From positions 1 to 7,684 of the forward strand of contig VBAO01000089.1 of the NCBI GenBank assembly GCA_005883865.1: 7,684 nucleotides of DNA, given 5' to 3'. Positions 6,365 to 7,684 of the stretch are shown here, piece by piece (the first letter of the stretch is position 1; each line of letters opens with the position of its first letter). The notes under the pieces are model-generated. The model ran no database searches and had not been told where the DNA came from. It worked only from the letters and a program-made list of their open reading frames with translations. The position numbers and the translations under genes are program-made. Origin of the DNA: Candidatus Segetimicrobium genomatis (GTDB lineage: Bacteria > Sysuimicrobiota > Sysuimicrobiia > Sysuimicrobiales > Segetimicrobiaceae).

Positions 6365-6970
6365 GTGATCGAACACGGAATGCTCATCACGATCCCCGCC
6401 CGGCGAGGCAAGGCCGAGCGCGTGCGGGAGGGGCAAGTGGTCAAGGTGATCAACACCCACGGCCAGCAGGTCGTCGACACCTGGGCCTTCAATGCCCACG
6501 ATCTGACCGAGTGCATGTCGATGGAGCACAGCCGGGCCGCGATGAAGAAGATCATCCCCGCGGTCGGCGATACCCTGGTCACCAACCACAGACGGCCGAT
6601 TCTCCAGGTGGTCGAAGACACGACCCCGGGCGTGCACGACACGCTCCTCGCGGCCTGCGATCGGTACCGCTACGAACAGCTCGGCTGCAAGGACTACCAC
6701 GACAACTGCACGGACAATCTCGCGGCCGCATTGAAGGCGCTGGGAGTGCCGACCCCAGAGACCCCGGCCCCCCTGAATCTCTTCATGAACATCCCGGTGA
6801 TCGATGGCCGGTACGTCGACTTTCTGCCCCCGGTCAGCCGGGCAGGCCAGTACATCGCGCTTCGGGCGAGGATGGATCTCATCATCGCCTTCTCGGCGTG
6901 CCCCCAGGACATCATTCCGATCAACGGGGTCGACCGGAGGACGACCGAGGCGCACTTTTCGGTGGTCTAG
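6365..6970 (+). CDS. DUF1989 / urea carboxylase-associated family protein
   Basis: The 201-aa soluble protein begins at GTG 6365 (MIEHGMLITIPARRGKAERV) behind a perfect AGGAGG. Seen family landmarks: VINTHGQQVVDTWAFNAHD (28-46), SMEHSR (52-57), PGVHDTLLAACDRYRYEQLG (88-107), YHDNCTDNLAAALKALGV (111-128), PLNLFMNIPV (136-145) and SACPQDIIPINGVD (177-190). His91, Asp92, Cys98, Cys115 and Cys179 are plausible metal or active-site residues, but I cannot assign them. Family knowledge: DUF1989 proteins often occur beside urea carboxylase/allophanate hydrolase genes. A paired form, CgdAB, has been described as carboxyguanidine deiminase in guanidine use. Here the gene stands alone, with no partner DUF1989 or carboxylase in view, so neither function can be transferred. 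It lies 31 bp after the TorD gene and 15 bp before the SDR gene, in the same apparent operon. With the divergent allantoinase it suggests ureide or amidine-like nitrogen chemistry. The family is sure; the reaction is unknown. Confidence 0.88.
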   Translation: MIEHGMLITIPARRGKAERVREGQVVKVINTHGQQVVDTWAFNAHDLTECMSMEHSRAAMKKIIPAVGDTLVTNHRRPILQVVEDTTPGVHDTLLAACDRYRYEQLGCKDYHDNCTDNLAAALKALGVPTPETPAPLNLFMNIPVIDGRYVDFLPPVSRAGQYIALRARMDLIIAFSACPQDIIPINGVDRRTTEAHFSVV

Positions 6971-6985
6971 CCTCGGTCGGAGCGG

Positions 6986-7684
6986 ATGTTCTCCCTCACC
7001 GGAAAAGCCTGCGTGGTGACGGGGGCGAGCCGCGGCATCGGCCGCGCCATCGCGCTCGCCTTTGCGGAGCAGGGGGCCGACCTCCTGCTGGCCGCCCGCA
7101 GCCGGAACGACCTGGAGGAGGTCGGGCAGCTCATCGAGGCGCGGGGGCGGCGCGCCGTCACCCAGGTGACGGATGTCACCAACCTCGACCAGCTACGCGC
7201 CGCGGCCGCCGCCTGCGTCACGCACTTGGGGAAGATCGACGTGTGGGTCAACAACGCCGGCGGCTTCACCGCGGCCGCGGGCAGCTCGAGCGAGTGGCTC
7301 GACGCGACCCCCGCCGGGTGGGAGGCGATGCTCCGGCTGAACCTGACCGCCCAGGTGTTCGGAGCCCAGGCCGCCGCGCGCGTGATGCGGAGTCAGGGAA
7401 CCGGAGGGGTCATCCTCTTCCTCTCCTCCATCGACAGCCTGTACGCCGCGCCGGGCGGCGAGGGCATCTACGGCGCGTGCAAAGCCGCCCTCAACAACGT
7501 CACGCAGACGATGGCGGTCGAGCTCGGGCAGCACCGGATCCGCGTGAACGCGATCGCCCCCGCCGTGGTCGAGACGCCGCTCACGGCACCGTGGCTCGCG
7601 ACGGAGGAGGACCGGCGGTCCCGCGCGGCGTTCTACCCGCTGGGGCGGATCGGTCAGCCCGCCGACGTCGCCGCCGCCGCGGTC
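6986..7684 (+). CDS. Short-chain dehydrogenase/reductase (SDR), classical type, C-terminus cut by window edge
   Basis: From ATG 6986, 233 codons are open to the right edge; classical SDRs usually have about 250 residues, so only the end is missing. Seen: the nucleotide-binding TGASRGIG (12-19); Arg38 and Arg40 in AARSRND after the second beta strand, which favours NADP(H); Asp63 in TDVTN; NNAG (89-92); and the catalytic Ser148 in FLSSID with Tyr162 and Lys166 in Y-G-A-C-K. RIRVNAIAPAVVETPL (185-199) has Ala193 where most relatives have Gly after the proline. It is a soluble cytoplasmic oxidoreductase acting on an alcohol or carbonyl; the substrate is not predictable, and homology to FabG-like enzymes does not imply a fatty-acid role here. 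The gene begins 15 bp after the DUF1989 stop, with GGAG at 6979-6982 only three bases from the ATG, so the ribosome-binding spacing is short. It probably belongs to the same transcript. Confidence 0.88.
   Translation, partial: MFSLTGKACVVTGASRGIGRAIALAFAEQGADLLLAARSRNDLEEVGQLIEARGRRAVTQVTDVTNLDQLRAAAAACVTHLGKIDVWVNNAGGFTAAAGSSSEWLDATPAGWEAMLRLNLTAQVFGAQAAARVMRSQGTGGVILFLSSIDSLYAAPGGEGIYGACKAALNNVTQTMAVELGQHRIRVNAIAPAVVETPLTAPWLATEEDRRSRAAFYPLGRIGQPADVAAAAV

Overview
This is a GC-rich (by eye close to 70%) bacterial chromosomal fragment, densely coding, with short gaps, GTG starts alongside ATG, and recognisable Shine-Dalgarno sequences. That fits a high-GC free-living (soil or subsurface type) bacterium, but no marker gene is present to fix the phylum. 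There is no rRNA, tRNA, CRISPR array, insertion sequence or phage gene.

Layout: (1) bases 1-644, minus strand: the N-terminal two thirds or so of an allantoinase-type cyclic amidohydrolase, cut by the left edge. (2) 645-748: a 104-bp divergent intergenic region that must hold the promoters for both directions. (3) 749-6970, plus strand, and continuing to the right edge: a tight gene string. It starts with a 532-aa protein that fuses a four-cluster [4Fe-4S] electron-transfer subunit to an eight-helix NrfD/PsrC-type membrane anchor. Next comes the catalytic molybdopterin (bis-MGD) subunit, DMSO reductase superfamily, which is split by a frameshift near 3834-3850. It is followed by a TorD-family maturation chaperone, whose ATG overlaps the stop of the catalytic gene, then a DUF1989 'urea carboxylase-associated' family protein, and then a short-chain dehydrogenase/reductase cut by the right edge. 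Gaps between the plus-strand genes are 10 bp, an overlap, 31 bp and 15 bp, so one transcript is likely.

How the genes fit together: the first three plus-strand genes make a complex iron-sulfur molybdoenzyme (CISM) module: catalytic subunit, Fe-S wire fused to a quinone-reactive membrane anchor, and dedicated chaperone. Neither the catalytic subunit nor the Fe-S subunit has a twin-arginine signal, so the complex probably faces the cytoplasm, as in the sulfite dehydrogenase SoeABC; the true substrate is not shown by the sequence. The flanking allantoinase, DUF1989 protein and SDR point to ureide/urea/guanidine-like nitrogen compounds. The linkage of a membrane molybdoenzyme to such genes is the most interesting contextual feature. 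The main oddities are the frameshift in the catalytic gene, the fused B-C subunit, a Pro/Gly/Lys-rich tail on the catalytic subunit built from a 42-bp tandem repeat, and an enlarged TorD protein with a conserved-looking second half.
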